This document shows, one piece after another, positions 9,216-18,085 of a stretch of DNA of 64,000 nucleotides (within the stretch, counting starts at the first letter, position 1; every line of letters starts with the position of its first letter). The notes under the pieces were generated by a model that had not been told where the DNA came from, searched no databases, and saw only the letters and a list, made by a program, of their open reading frames with translations. Location of the stretch: NCBI GenBank assembly GCA_015057115.1, contig SVEZ01000010.1:49403-113402 (forward strand), written 5' to 3'. A program made the translations under genes and the position numbers. The stretch is from Lachnospiraceae bacterium. Lineage in GTDB: Bacteria > Bacillota > Clostridia > Lachnospirales > Lachnospiraceae.

Positions 9216-9650
9216 TCAGTCTTCTTTTTCCTTGTATACCACTTCAAATTCTTCGCAAAGCAGCTCAAGGTTCTCATCAAATGGTTTTCCGATTTCCTTT
9301 AATTCCTCCCCGAAGAATGCCACGTGTACTTTTTTCCAATACTCATAAGACCGGTCACCTTCCCCTTCTTTGTAGGCATGCTCACGGGTTACATCTTTAA
9401 ATAGTGTACGATATACCTTTGTTGTTTTGGTGATGCAAACGGCATTCTCGTCTTCATCCAGAATGATGTTGTATTCGCCCACCTTCGGTATTTTTTCACC
9501 CTCCAGCTCATACCACAAATACGCGGAACAGGTGGCCGTCTTAATACCATCCTTCACAAGCTGCGCCAATCCATTCGGATCACCTCCAAAACACCATGCC
9601 TCATACTCTCCGGTTAAACCGGATAACTCCCACATTTTTTCTGCTGTCAT
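9216..9650 (-). CDS. ASCH domain protein
   Basis: A 144-aa cytoplasmic protein of the ASCH/PUA-like superfamily, proposed to bind RNA; some members hydrolyse N4-acetylcytidine. Seen: an N-terminal helix, CFGGDPNGLAQLVKDGIKTA (about 21-40), which holds the family's G-x-K-T/S basic loop, then KVGEYNIILDEDENAVCITK and the C-terminal EYWKKVHVAFF. The ATG at 9650 follows GGAGGAAAAGAA; the frame upstream of it lacks a site. Whether it binds RNA or has yqfB-like amidohydrolase activity cannot be told. Confidence 0.8.
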   Translation of the reverse strand: MTAEKMWELSGLTGEYEAWCFGGDPNGLAQLVKDGIKTATCSAYLWYELEGEKIPKVGEYNIILDEDENAVCITKTTKVYRTLFKDVTREHAYKEGEGDRSYEYWKKVHVAFFGEELKEIGKPFDENLELLCEEFEVVYKEKED

Positions 9651-9690
9651 TTCTTTTCCTCCATCTTTCTCATCACAATTCATTTTCTTA

Positions 9691-9934
9691 CTACTTCAGC
9701 TTCAATACTGCCACAATTTCGTCGCCATCCATTTCGCCGTTTTCCACAAAACCGAATGATTCGTACAACGCCTTTGCCACTGTATTTTCCGGCTCGTAGG
9801 AAAGTGCGCAATATTCCGCCTGTCCCTGCGGCCAGGTTTTAATGAACTCCAGCGCCAACCGTACGGCTTCCCTGCCGAAGCCCTTACCTTGAAACTTCTT
9901 GTCAATCATCAATCGCTTTTTTCCAAATGTATCA
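9691..9934 (-). pseudogene. 5'-truncated GNAT acetyltransferase remnant
   Basis: The frame carries the C-terminal half of an acetyltransferase: LMIDKKFQGKGFGREAVRLA is motif A and CALSYEPENTVAKALYESFG is motif B, close to the PaiA/spermidine-acetyltransferase type. The N-terminal half, about 70 residues, is missing. Homology begins within 25 nt of the stop codon of the M29 aminopeptidase gene and no ribosome binding site precedes the first in-frame ATG (9909). A deletion that fused the region to the aminopeptidase gene is the simplest reading. Confidence 0.7.
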
Positions 9935-9937
9935 TAT

Positions 9938-11167
9938 TTACACCTCAAATGCCCACTTTCCGCTACGGAAGATCGGAACGGTCTTGCCTTCCTGTGTGAT
10001 GGCGTCAATATCCAGTCCCCCATAGCCAATCATAAAATCGTTATGCTCCATAGAATCATTGATTCCCATCTTGCGGCACTCCTTGATGGTCTTTTCCTGG
10101 TATCCGCGAATGGTATTGGTGAATCCTGCACCCAATGCCAGATGGCAGGCTGCATTTTCATCAAAAAGCGTGTTCCAGAACAGCAGGCCCGACTCCGAAA
10201 TCGGGGAGTTCACCGGCACCAGTGCACACTCGCCAAGATATGCCGCACCTTTGTCCATGGAGATCATCTGCTCCAAAAGCGCCTGATTCTTCTCTGCGTG
10301 AACCTCAACTGCTTTTCCTTTTTCAAAGCGAACCCAGAAATCTTCAATCAATTCGCCGTTGTAGGAAAGTGGCTTGGTGGCATAAACAATGCCCTCCGCC
10401 TCACCGCACATCGGAGACGTGTAGCACTCCTCGCTTGGAATGTTGGCATCAAAGGGGATGCCACCGATCGTGGTTTCCTCGCCGCCAAGGAACATTCCTT
10501 CCGGAATCATGCCAACGGTCAGATCGGTACCGTTATCGCCCTTGTAATGAAGCTTCGCAATGCCAAGGTTATTCAGGTACTCACAACGGTCGTGCAGATT
10601 CTTGTTGTGTGCCTCCCAAGCTGCAATTGGATCTTCCATCGCACGGGATGTAAAAAGAATTGCCTCCCAAAGCTTTTCCATTGCCTTTCCTTTCGGAAGA
10701 TCCGGGAATACCTTCTTTGCCCAAGCCGCGCCGGGAACCGCCGCGATACACCACTGGTATTTGTTTTCCATTTTATCCCAGTATGGTTTCACGATGGGCC
10801 AGCTCTTCTGATCTGCTTTTGCAATCTTATCCTGATCAACACCCTTAAGTCCGTCGGGATCATCGGATTCGATGTAAATACGACAAGGTTGCGTATCCAT
10901 CCAATGTTTCAGTCGCTCCTTCTTCCATTTTTCAACAGTTCCCAAGGTATCCACGCTCTGGTATTTCACGTCCAGCTTATAAAGTTTCTGGTAATCAAAC
11001 TCTACTATGACCTTTCGCGCTCCTGCCTTGTAGCACTCGTCCACCAGCAACTCAATAAACTTTGGCTGGTCGAAGCCGCAATAGATCAGGACATCCTGAC
11101 CTTTTTGAATATTCACACCCTTACGGGCAATCAATCTAGCATAATTTCTTAAAACTGTCACTTTCAT
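9938..11167 (-). CDS. M29-family aminopeptidase (thermophilic aminopeptidase/AmpS type)
   Basis: A 409-aa metallo-aminopeptidase of peptidase family M29 that removes N-terminal residues from peptides in the cytoplasm. Seen: an N-terminal sensor-like half (ARLIARKGVNIQKGQDVLI), then the catalytic half with HYKGDNGTDLTVGM, IPSEECYTSP (metal-ligand Glu), GLLFWNTLFDENAACHLALG (Glu and His ligands), NDSMEHNDFMIG (His) and GGLDIDA (Asp). The length matches the family (about 410). The frame continues upstream to 11287, but ATG at 11167 follows GAGGAGG and starts at the conserved beginning. The ribosome binding site sits just after the stop of a decayed acetyltransferase-like gene. Confidence 0.92.
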   Translation of the reverse strand: MKVTVLRNYARLIARKGVNIQKGQDVLIYCGFDQPKFIELLVDECYKAGARKVIVEFDYQKLYKLDVKYQSVDTLGTVEKWKKERLKHWMDTQPCRIYIESDDPDGLKGVDQDKIAKADQKSWPIVKPYWDKMENKYQWCIAAVPGAAWAKKVFPDLPKGKAMEKLWEAILFTSRAMEDPIAAWEAHNKNLHDRCEYLNNLGIAKLHYKGDNGTDLTVGMIPEGMFLGGEETTIGGIPFDANIPSEECYTSPMCGEAEGIVYATKPLSYNGELIEDFWVRFEKGKAVEVHAEKNQALLEQMISMDKGAAYLGECALVPVNSPISESGLLFWNTLFDENAACHLALGAGFTNTIRGYQEKTIKECRKMGINDSMEHNDFMIGYGGLDIDAITQEGKTVPIFRSGKWAFEV

Positions 11168-11181
11168 GTTGCTGTCCTCCT

Positions 11182-11495
11182 CTACTTCTTTGTAAACACC
11201 AATTCTTGCTGCGCCACTGTAAATCCCAGCTTTTTGGCAACTGCAATTCCAATGGCACATCCTGCTCACCAATTCGTGAAAAGTCAATATTCCGAATCAG
11301 CCAATCCAACTCCTGTTCCTCAACTTCAGGAGAGTAAGAAATCACCGGTTCTCCTTCGCAATTCGCAGCAATAACCTTATAAAAATATTTCTTGTTCAGC
11401 GGAATATCCCGATAATGACATTTACAAAGGCGAATTCCTTCGCGCTCTGTCCCGCAGGGAATTCCAAGATACTCCTGATTAAAGTCTTTTAACAT
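11182..11495 (-). pseudogene. Frameshifted small acetyltransferase-like gene
   Basis: The first frame begins at an ATG (11495) and encodes about 85 residues (LGIPCGTEREGIRLCKCHYR ... WLIRNIDFSRIGEQ). Sense is then lost in that frame, while another frame encodes AIGIAVAKKLGFTVAQQELV ending FTKK-stop at 11182, which looks like the last helix and strand of a GNAT protein (AEKLGFT-type motif). The switch lies near 11255-11260. The middle also looks too short for a full GNAT fold, so an internal deletion is likely. Identification as GNAT rests on the C-terminal motif only. Confidence 0.55.
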
Positions 11496-11522
11496 AAAAA
11501 TTTCTTCACCCACTATTCGATA

Positions 11523-13313
11523 TCAAGCAATTTCCTCAAACTGAGCCATATACAGGCGATAGTATTGTCCCTTTTTTTTCAGAAGTTCCTGTGGACTTCC
11601 GCTTTCCACAATACCGCCGTCATCAATTACAAAAATGCGATCCGCATTCTGAATGGTTGATAATCGATGGGCGATGACAAAACTGGTCCGGCCCTTTAAA
11701 AGCCCCTCAATTCCCCGTTGTACCAACAATTCATTTTTTGTATCAATACTTGACGTTGCCTCATCTAAAATAAGAATCTTCGGTTTGCTGATCATGGTTC
11801 GCGCAAAAGCAATTAACTGCCTCTGTCCCACCGAAAGACCTGCTCCCCGCTCTTTCATCACCGTATCATATCCCTTTTCCAGATTCATAATAAATCCGTG
11901 GGCATTAACCGCCTTGGCTGCCTCCATCACTTCCTCCATGGTTGCATCCGCCTTTCCGTAACGAATATTATCCGCAATGGTTCCGGAAAAAATAAAATTC
12001 TCCTGGGTCATCACACCCATTTGTTTTCTTAGGCTTTTCAGGGTTACATCCCTTACATCAAAGCCATCCACCAGCACTTTCCCATCCTGAATATCATAAA
12101 ACCGGCTTAAAAGATTTACGATGGTGGTTTTCCCTGCACCGGTAGGTCCCACCAGTGCAATTCGCTCTCCGGGTTTCACCGCAAAGCTTACATCCTCCAA
12201 AACCTTTGTTTCTTCTGGCGTTCCCACATCATAGGTAAAGGATACATGCTCGAAGTTTACTGCACCGGTAATCTCCGGCAACTCTTTTGCATCCGGCTTA
12301 TCACTGATATCCGCGGGCGTATCCAACACCTCAAAAATGCGCTCTGCGGAAGATAAATTTGTCACCAACTGATTATAAAAGCTGGCAATGTTCATAACCG
12401 GTTCCCAAAACATGCCGATATACACTCCAAAGGATACCAGGGTTCCAAGGGAAACCCGCTCCATACCGATGAGCTTGGTTCCGCCCCAGTAAAGACAGAC
12501 ACAGCTTACACCCCAGCAGGCATTGATAACAAAATCAAACAAATCGGAACGGATTACAGCCTGATTAAAAACCTCTTTATGCTCTTTTACCAATTCCTCA
12601 AAATTATCTTTTGCTTCAGACTCCGCTGCAAAGCTGTGCACCACAGACATACCGGATACATCCTCATGTACGTAGGCGTTTAAGTTGGATGCTTTCTTCC
12701 GAAACTGCTGCCAAAAAGGCATCTGCATCTTAAAAATCATTATACAGCCCAGAAGCATCACCGGCAAGACTGCCAGACACAACAATCCCAAGGTCACATC
12801 CTTTATTAACATAATCACTGTAACCCCCAGAATGGTAAAAATTCCCGGAATCAATGTTGTGACTGCATTTTGCAACACTCTCTTTAACGAATTTACATCA
12901 CCGATGATACGGGCAATAATTTTTCCCGTTGGTCTTCCGTCAAAAAACGGAAAACTTAAGGTCTGAATATGCTCGTATAAATCCTGTCTTATGGTTACCA
13001 AAATATGGTTTGACACATAGGACATGGTGTACATGCGGATTTTTAATACAATCACAAATACAATATTGATGGCCAGAGTGAAAAGTCCCAGCCGCATCAG
13101 CCCCGCCTGATCTTTTTTCGGAAGGTACACATCCACTGCTTTTCCAATCAAAAGCGGGTTCACCAGAGAAATGCCTACCGTCACCACCAGGGTAAAAAGT
13201 ACCAGCAGGATTCTTGCCTTATATGCCATAAGATAGGCAAAAAGACGCTTCGCCGTCTGTCGCCTGTCTTGATTTTTTAATTCCTCGTCCTGTTTGGTTG
13301 AATTGATTGCCAC
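11523..13313 (-). CDS. ABC exporter half-transporter, catalytically complete subunit (BmrD/LmrD-like)
   Basis: A 596-aa fused membrane and ATPase subunit. Six transmembrane helices (about residues 25-320) are followed by a nucleotide-binding domain with Walker A GPTGAGKTT (about 387), signature LSVGQRQ, Walker B ILILDEATSSID with the catalytic Glu intact, and the H-loop in VIAHRLST. The partner gene upstream (13336-15066) carries Asp at the Walker B Glu position, so the two form the asymmetric heterodimer known from BmrCD, LmrCD and TM287/288, which expel drugs or other amphipathic compounds. The genes are 22 nt apart and share the leader region at 15060-15350. Confidence 0.92.
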   Translation of the reverse strand: MAINSTKQDEELKNQDRRQTAKRLFAYLMAYKARILLVLFTLVVTVGISLVNPLLIGKAVDVYLPKKDQAGLMRLGLFTLAINIVFVIVLKIRMYTMSYVSNHILVTIRQDLYEHIQTLSFPFFDGRPTGKIIARIIGDVNSLKRVLQNAVTTLIPGIFTILGVTVIMLIKDVTLGLLCLAVLPVMLLGCIMIFKMQMPFWQQFRKKASNLNAYVHEDVSGMSVVHSFAAESEAKDNFEELVKEHKEVFNQAVIRSDLFDFVINACWGVSCVCLYWGGTKLIGMERVSLGTLVSFGVYIGMFWEPVMNIASFYNQLVTNLSSAERIFEVLDTPADISDKPDAKELPEITGAVNFEHVSFTYDVGTPEETKVLEDVSFAVKPGERIALVGPTGAGKTTIVNLLSRFYDIQDGKVLVDGFDVRDVTLKSLRKQMGVMTQENFIFSGTIADNIRYGKADATMEEVMEAAKAVNAHGFIMNLEKGYDTVMKERGAGLSVGQRQLIAFARTMISKPKILILDEATSSIDTKNELLVQRGIEGLLKGRTSFVIAHRLSTIQNADRIFVIDDGGIVESGSPQELLKKKGQYYRLYMAQFEEIA

Positions 13314-13335
13314 AATTCTCCCTCCTTCCTATTCC

Positions 13336-15066
13336 TTAAGCACTTATGCTTTCTTCTCCATACTGGGAACAGTAGGTTTCATAGTACCGTCCCTTTAATT
13401 TCAAAAGTTCTTCGTGGGTTCCCCTCTCCACAATGCTGCCTTTTTCCAACACGATAATTTCATCTGCATAGCGTACCGCTGAGATTCGGTGTCCCACAAT
13501 AATCTTTGTAATATCCGTAAGCTCCTTTAACTCCTTCTGAATCTCCCGCTCTGTTTCCATATCCAAAGCACTGGTAGCATCATCAAAAATAAGTATCGGG
13601 CATTTCCTAGTTAAAGCTCTTGCAATACTGATTCGCTGCTTTTGTCCACCGGAAAGTCCTACTCCTCGCTCACCGATAACCGTCTCGTAGTTTTTGTCCA
13701 TTTCCAGAATGAAATTATGCGCTTTTGCCTGCTTGGCTGCTTTTACAACTTCTCCACGGCTAATATTTTCTTTATCACCCATACGAATATTATCCTTCAC
13801 CGTATCGGAAAAAAGAAAGACTTCCTGCATAACCGGTGCAATACTTCCCCGCACCTGTCGTAACGTCAAATCCCGAACATCCACACCGTCCAATTTCACG
13901 CTTCCTCCGGTAACATCAAAGAGTCTTCCCATCAACCGGATAACCGAGGATTTGCCGGAACCGGTTTCTCCCATGATTCCCAGGGTCTGTCCGGCTTTCA
14001 CCGTGAAGTTCACATCCTTTAATACATCATGGCCTTCTCTTTCGAAGTCCACATGGTCAAAGGTAATTTCTCCTTTTACTTCCGGCAGCACCACCGGATC
14101 CTCTTTGTTGAAAATTGTCGGTTCCTGATCCATCACCTTATTAATCTTCTTGTAAGAAGCATGAATGGCAGAAATTTCATTTGCCAGTTCACCGATTACC
14201 TCGCAAGGCCACACAATGTTACGGCTGTATTCCACAAAAGCCACTAAGGTTCCGATGGTCATTTCATCCTTTGCCACCAGAAAACCACCAAGAATTGCCG
14301 TCATGACCGGTAAAATCTTACCCACCAGTTCAAAATAGGGGTAGATTCGAACCAGAATTTTTGTCATTTTCATATTGAGGTCACAGTACTCTGTATTCTT
14401 TTTCCGAAATTTTTCAATCTCGTAATCCTCTCTTACAAAGGCTTTTACAGTACGGACACCGGAAATATTTTCTTCCGCCACAGTGGTCAGTTCCGCGTTT
14501 TTCTCACTGATATCCCCAAAAACCTTATCCAGTTCTCTCTCCATATAGATGGCAAGTATGGCCATAATCAGCATGACGCTAACAGGAAAAATTGTCAGCA
14601 GCATGTTCTGGGTCAGCATACAATAAACCACCACGATAACATGAACCGTCACCTGAATGGTAAGCATACCCGTCATTCCAAAAGCATCCCACATCATATC
14701 CGCGTCTTCCTTGATACGCGCCATAAGCTCTCCCGTATTAGTGTTGTCAAAGTAATCCATGGACAGTCCCTGAATGTGAGTAAATAAGGTTTTACGCACA
14801 TCAGAAGCCACCGCACAGCCAATACGGTCAAAGGTATATTCCTTGGCATAATGGAACAATCCCGAAAAAATGCCAATCCCAAGAATTGCCGCCAAAAGCC
14901 GGGCCAGTAATTCCGTTTTTCCTCCCAGAATCACATCATCCACAATGGATTTGGTTACAAGCGGAAACAAAAGTTCCAGCACCGTAGCCGCAAACATACA
15001 CAGACTTCCCAGAATAATAAAGGCGATATAGGGTTTTCCCATTTTCCACACACTAAGTTTTTTCAC
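13336..15066 (-). CDS. ABC exporter half-transporter with degenerate ATPase site (BmrC/LmrC-like)
   Basis: A 576-aa half-transporter: six transmembrane helices (about 15-300), then Walker A GETGSGKSS (about 368), signature LSGGQKQR and Walker B LIFDDATSALD. The residue after Walker B is Asp where the catalytic Glu is expected, the hallmark of the non-hydrolysing subunit in heterodimeric exporters. The start is GTG at 15066, 6 nt after AGGGAGGG. A strong hairpin terminator ends 25-30 nt before the start, so expression must depend on read-through; see the leader ORF. It forms an operon with the downstream subunit. Confidence 0.93.
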   Translation of the reverse strand: MKKLSVWKMGKPYIAFIILGSLCMFAATVLELLFPLVTKSIVDDVILGGKTELLARLLAAILGIGIFSGLFHYAKEYTFDRIGCAVASDVRKTLFTHIQGLSMDYFDNTNTGELMARIKEDADMMWDAFGMTGMLTIQVTVHVIVVVYCMLTQNMLLTIFPVSVMLIMAILAIYMERELDKVFGDISEKNAELTTVAEENISGVRTVKAFVREDYEIEKFRKKNTEYCDLNMKMTKILVRIYPYFELVGKILPVMTAILGGFLVAKDEMTIGTLVAFVEYSRNIVWPCEVIGELANEISAIHASYKKINKVMDQEPTIFNKEDPVVLPEVKGEITFDHVDFEREGHDVLKDVNFTVKAGQTLGIMGETGSGKSSVIRLMGRLFDVTGGSVKLDGVDVRDLTLRQVRGSIAPVMQEVFLFSDTVKDNIRMGDKENISRGEVVKAAKQAKAHNFILEMDKNYETVIGERGVGLSGGQKQRISIARALTRKCPILIFDDATSALDMETEREIQKELKELTDITKIIVGHRISAVRYADEIIVLEKGSIVERGTHEELLKLKGRYYETYCSQYGEESISA

Positions 15067-15096
15067 ATTTATCCCTCCCTGTTTTTATATATAAAA

Positions 15097-15130
15097 ATAG
15101 CCTGAGGTAAAACCATTCACCTCAGGCTAT
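15097..15130 (-). terminator. Attenuator terminator in the leader of the ABC exporter operon
   Basis: Perfect 12-bp stem ATAGCCTGAGGT / ACCTCAGGCTAT with a 10-nt loop, followed by TTTTATATA on the minus strand. It lies between the leader ORF stop (15171) and the exporter start (15066). The left arm can instead pair with a segment inside the leader ORF (15202-15211). Confidence 0.85.
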
Positions 15131-15170
15131 AATGCACTATATCATGATTCACAAAAATAATGTACCTATC

Positions 15171-15269
15171 CTACTGCTTCCTTGGCGTTAGGGTACACGT
15201 ACTGAGGTAAAGTCCCGGTATTCTATTCTTAAACTGCAAGTTGTTAAAATCAAAAATTCTAATAGTCAT
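15171..15269 (-). CDS. 32-aa leader peptide ORF of the ABC exporter operon
   Basis: ATG at 15269 is preceded by AAAGGAGGTAAAGAACT, one of the best ribosome binding sites in the window. The peptide begins MTIRIFDFNNLQF and ends LTPRKQ; it has no signal sequence and I recognise no family. Codons 20-23 contain TTTACCTCAG (minus strand 15211-15202), which repeats exactly the start of the 3' arm of the downstream terminator and can pair with the 5' arm (CTGAGGTGAA; nine Watson-Crick pairs and one U-G). This is the arrangement expected for translation-dependent attenuation, as known for the bmrB leader of Bacillus bmrCD. Confidence 0.75.
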   Translation of the reverse strand: MTIRIFDFNNLQFKNRIPGLYLSTCTLTPRKQ

Positions 15270-15319
15270 AGTTCTTTACCTCCTTTCTGAAAATCTTACT
15301 TTACTTAGTTACAGTAGCT

Positions 15320-15349
15320 ATTGTAACCATAGTCTGACAAATCTGTCAA
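15320..15349 (-). promoter_or_regulatory. Promoter of the ABC exporter leader with a dyad over the -35 box
   Basis: Minus strand TTGACA (15349-15344), 18-nt spacer, TACAAT (15325-15320). The dyad TGACA-N4-TGTCA (15335-15348) overlaps the -35 box and could bind a repressor. The transcript would start about 45 nt before the leader ORF. Confidence 0.6.
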
Positions 15350-15449
15350 TACTTTCCAGACAACTCCGACAAAATATACAATAAAATACAATATTCAAAA
15401 AAGGAGCCGGGTACTACCTGACTCCTCTATTAAAGTGGAACGATATATA

Positions 15450-16748
15450 TTAATTTCCATAACCCATGGCTTCTCTTGCCGGAACAAATCTTCCAATCAA
15501 TGCTCCAATCACAAGACCCGCAACTGCCGGAAGAATCCATGCAAAACCATATGATGCCAGCGGCATGGTGGCGATTACGGAATATACATGTGTAATATTT
15601 TCAATTGCCTGTGCGATGACAAAAAGAATCACACCGGTAATAGCGCCATAGCGTGCCGCTCTGGACACAACAGATTCCTTCACTGTTGCCAGGAAGATTA
15701 ATACCAGCAAAATCGGATAAATGAAATCCAAAATCGGTGCTGCCAAAGCAATGATGTTATCCAATCCTACATTGCACAAAAATGCGCTGAAAACACATAC
15801 AATGGTACAAAATACTTTATAAGATACCTTCTTTTCCGTCAGTTTTTCAAGATAGGTGGCACAGGAGGATACCAGTCCGATGGCTGTTGTTAAGCATGCC
15901 GCCGCCACGATTACGGAAAGCATCACAAGTCCCGCCGGTCCCAAAAGATCTTTTGCAAGATTAATAATAATATCCGTTCTGGACATATCTTTCGGGTAAA
16001 TTTCACTGACGCTTGCCCCCAAATATGCCAGGCCGCCGTAGATTAAAACCAGGGCTGCACCTGCAATGTAGCAGGCATGACGAATCATTTTTCGCTCTTC
16101 CGATTTATTTTTTAACTTATATTCCTTAACCTGTGCTATAATAAGAATGGAAAAAGCAAGAGCCGCAATAGCATCCATGGTCTGATAGCCGGTTGTAATA
16201 CCTGTATGTACGGAAGTATATAAGGCTCCGCCATGGGCGATGCTGCCCAAAGGATGCAGGATTCCTTTTACAATCAGGACTCCCAGGGTTACCAACAGAA
16301 TCGGTGCCAATACAGCACCAATAATATCTATGATTTTGGATGGCCGAATGCAGAGCAACAGCACAATTCCAAAAAATACAATTGAGAAAACTACAGAGTT
16401 CATTTGTGGCGCCAAGGGTGCTACAGATAACTCATAAGTGGTTGCCGCTGTTCTTGGAATAGCAACAAGGGGACCAATGCAGATATACAAAGCCAGCATC
16501 AACAGTTTGGATAAATGATTACCCATGATGCCTACAATACCATCTGCGCCGTCCTTTTTGCTGGCAATAACGTTCATTACGATAACCGCCAGAACTACGT
16601 CCATAACAGCAAAGCCTAAGAAACCGTAAATCCAGTTACTTTTTGACTGCATTCCCAAATAAGGGGGAAATACCAGGTTTCCGGCACCAAAGAGCATTGC
16701 GAATACCGCAAATCCAACAACAAATGTACTCGATAATTTTGATTTCAT
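15450..16748 (-). CDS. brnQ: BrnQ-type branched-chain amino acid:cation symporter
   Basis: A 432-aa protein with 12 hydrophobic helices of the LIVCS family, which imports Leu, Ile and Val with Na+ or H+. The N-terminus FVVGFAVFAMLFGAGNLVFP followed by PYLGMQSK is characteristic, as are the central LTTAIGLVSSCATYLEKL helix and the final transmembrane pair. Length matches the family (about 430-440). A divergent LysR gene starts 136 nt away and may regulate it; the intergenic region holds a GATTG-N15-CAATC dyad. Confidence 0.92.
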   Translation of the reverse strand: MKSKLSSTFVVGFAVFAMLFGAGNLVFPPYLGMQSKSNWIYGFLGFAVMDVVLAVIVMNVIASKKDGADGIVGIMGNHLSKLLMLALYICIGPLVAIPRTAATTYELSVAPLAPQMNSVVFSIVFFGIVLLLCIRPSKIIDIIGAVLAPILLVTLGVLIVKGILHPLGSIAHGGALYTSVHTGITTGYQTMDAIAALAFSILIIAQVKEYKLKNKSEERKMIRHACYIAGAALVLIYGGLAYLGASVSEIYPKDMSRTDIIINLAKDLLGPAGLVMLSVIVAAACLTTAIGLVSSCATYLEKLTEKKVSYKVFCTIVCVFSAFLCNVGLDNIIALAAPILDFIYPILLVLIFLATVKESVVSRAARYGAITGVILFVIAQAIENITHVYSVIATMPLASYGFAWILPAVAGLVIGALIGRFVPAREAMGYGN

Positions 16749-16883
16749 AAATTATACCTCCGGTGAAATTTAACTTGTCTTTATTTTAGCGTCCGGATAT
16801 AATTATAACAGGATTGTGTAAACAGTCAAATCAATCATTATTATAAAAACAATCAAAAATTTTAATGGATGGAGAAGAACACT

Positions 16884-17771
16884 ATGGAATTACGAAACTT
16901 AAAGACCTTTCTCGAAGTCGCAGACTCCGGCAATTTTACCAAAACTGCCCTTGCCCTCGGCTACTCTCAGTCCGCCGTTACTGCCCAGATTAAGCAGTTG
17001 GAGTTGGAATTGGGAGTTCCTGTATTTGACCGTCTTGGAAAATCTATCAGCTTAACAGAAGCAGGACGAAAACTTTATCAGTACGCCCAGGAAATGCTTT
17101 CTCTTGAGCGTGATGCTCTAGATTCTATCAAGAACAATGAAGAAATGACCGGCGAACTGCGCATGGGATTTGAAGAATCTCTTGCCATTAGCTTTTTACC
17201 GGATATTCTTTACTATTATCGCTTCCTGCACCCGGGGGTAGACCTTATTGTAAAAGTCATGGATTTTAAAAGTATGTTATCCGCCCTTCGGGAAAATGAG
17301 ATTGACCTGATTTACACACTGGATCGCCTCTACGAAAAGCCGGATTTAGCTCGTCCAAGAGAATTAGCCGAACCAATCCGCTTTATCTGTGCTGCATCCC
17401 ATCCTCTTGCAAGTAAGGAAACCGTCAGCATTGAAGAGATTGTAAACGAACCCTTTATTTTCACTGACAGCGAATCCAATTACCGTGGGGAATTGGAACA
17501 GCAGCTTGGCAAAATGAATCTGCGGGTACATCCTCTTTTAGAGGTTCAGAATACAGATATTATTTGTCGTTTGGTTTCCATGGGAATTGGAATCAGTTTT
17601 GTTCCGGATTGCGTATGCCGTCCTTATGTAAAGGATAAAAGCATCGCCATTTTAAATGTGCCGGAAATTGATATCTCCATGTATCGCCAAATGCTGTATT
17701 TTAAAGATAAGTGGCAGACGCCTCAAATGAAAGCCATGATTCATCTTTTAACAGAAATCGATTTCACCTAA
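16884..17771 (+). CDS. LysR-family transcriptional regulator
   Basis: A 295-aa regulator. Residues 1-60 form the winged HTH (LRNLKTFLEVADSGNFTKTA, then SQSAVTAQIKQLELELGVPV), followed by the linker helix and a periplasmic-binding-protein-like effector domain (about 90-290). ATG at 16884 fits the usual MELRNLKTF start of the family; an ATG at 16869 would add five residues. It is one of the few plus-strand genes and diverges from brnQ, so control of brnQ or branched-chain amino acid supply is a reasonable inference. The effector is unknown. Confidence 0.92.
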   Translation: MELRNLKTFLEVADSGNFTKTALALGYSQSAVTAQIKQLELELGVPVFDRLGKSISLTEAGRKLYQYAQEMLSLERDALDSIKNNEEMTGELRMGFEESLAISFLPDILYYYRFLHPGVDLIVKVMDFKSMLSALRENEIDLIYTLDRLYEKPDLARPRELAEPIRFICAASHPLASKETVSIEEIVNEPFIFTDSESNYRGELEQQLGKMNLRVHPLLEVQNTDIICRLVSMGIGISFVPDCVCRPYVKDKSIAILNVPEIDISMYRQMLYFKDKWQTPQMKAMIHLLTEIDFT

Positions 17772-17772
17772 G

Positions 17773-17813
17773 AAAAAGGTGTCAGAAGGGATTTCCCTTT
17801 TGACACCTTTTCT
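17773..17813. terminator. Bidirectional terminator between the LysR and SASP genes
   Basis: Stem AAAAGGTGTCA-GAAGGG / CCCTT-TTGACACCTTTT with a 4-nt loop between two convergent genes; T-runs on either strand fit termination both ways. Confidence 0.8.
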
Positions 17814-17814
17814 A

Positions 17815-18039
17815 TTACTGATTGTTGCTGTTTCCGGACATCTGCTGTTCCTGAGTTTTAATCATTTTTCTCACCATCTCGCCACCGATGGAACCTGCTT
17901 CTTTTGCAGTGATATCACCGTTGTAACCCTGCTTTAAGTTCACACCGATTTCGGAAGCAACCTCTTCCTTAAAACGATTCATAGCATCCTTAGATTCCGG
18001 AGCCGCCATTTTTCCACTACTTTTACTGTTATTAGCCAT
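17815..18039 (-). CDS. Small acid-soluble spore protein, alpha/beta type
   Basis: A 74-aa DNA-coating protein of the dormant spore. Both SASP landmarks are present: RFKEEVASEIGVNL, which includes the Glu-Ile/Val site cut by germination protease, and YNGDITAKEAGSIGGEMVRK, the conserved C-terminal DNA-binding helix. ATG follows ATGGAGGAAATTTCAA. A forespore-type promoter lies upstream. Its presence shows that the organism makes, or recently made, endospores. Confidence 0.96.
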   Translation of the reverse strand: MANNSKSSGKMAAPESKDAMNRFKEEVASEIGVNLKQGYNGDITAKEAGSIGGEMVRKMIKTQEQQMSGNSNNQ

Positions 18040-18085
18040 TTGAAATTTCCTCCATTTCTTTTCGATAAGTTTCCTTATCTGAAGC

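Noticed and set aside
9899..11152. Long plus-strand ORF of 417 codons opposite the aminopeptidase gene
   Set aside because: It mirrors the M29 aminopeptidase coding strand, has no ribosome binding site and encodes a Cys- and His-rich sequence of no family.
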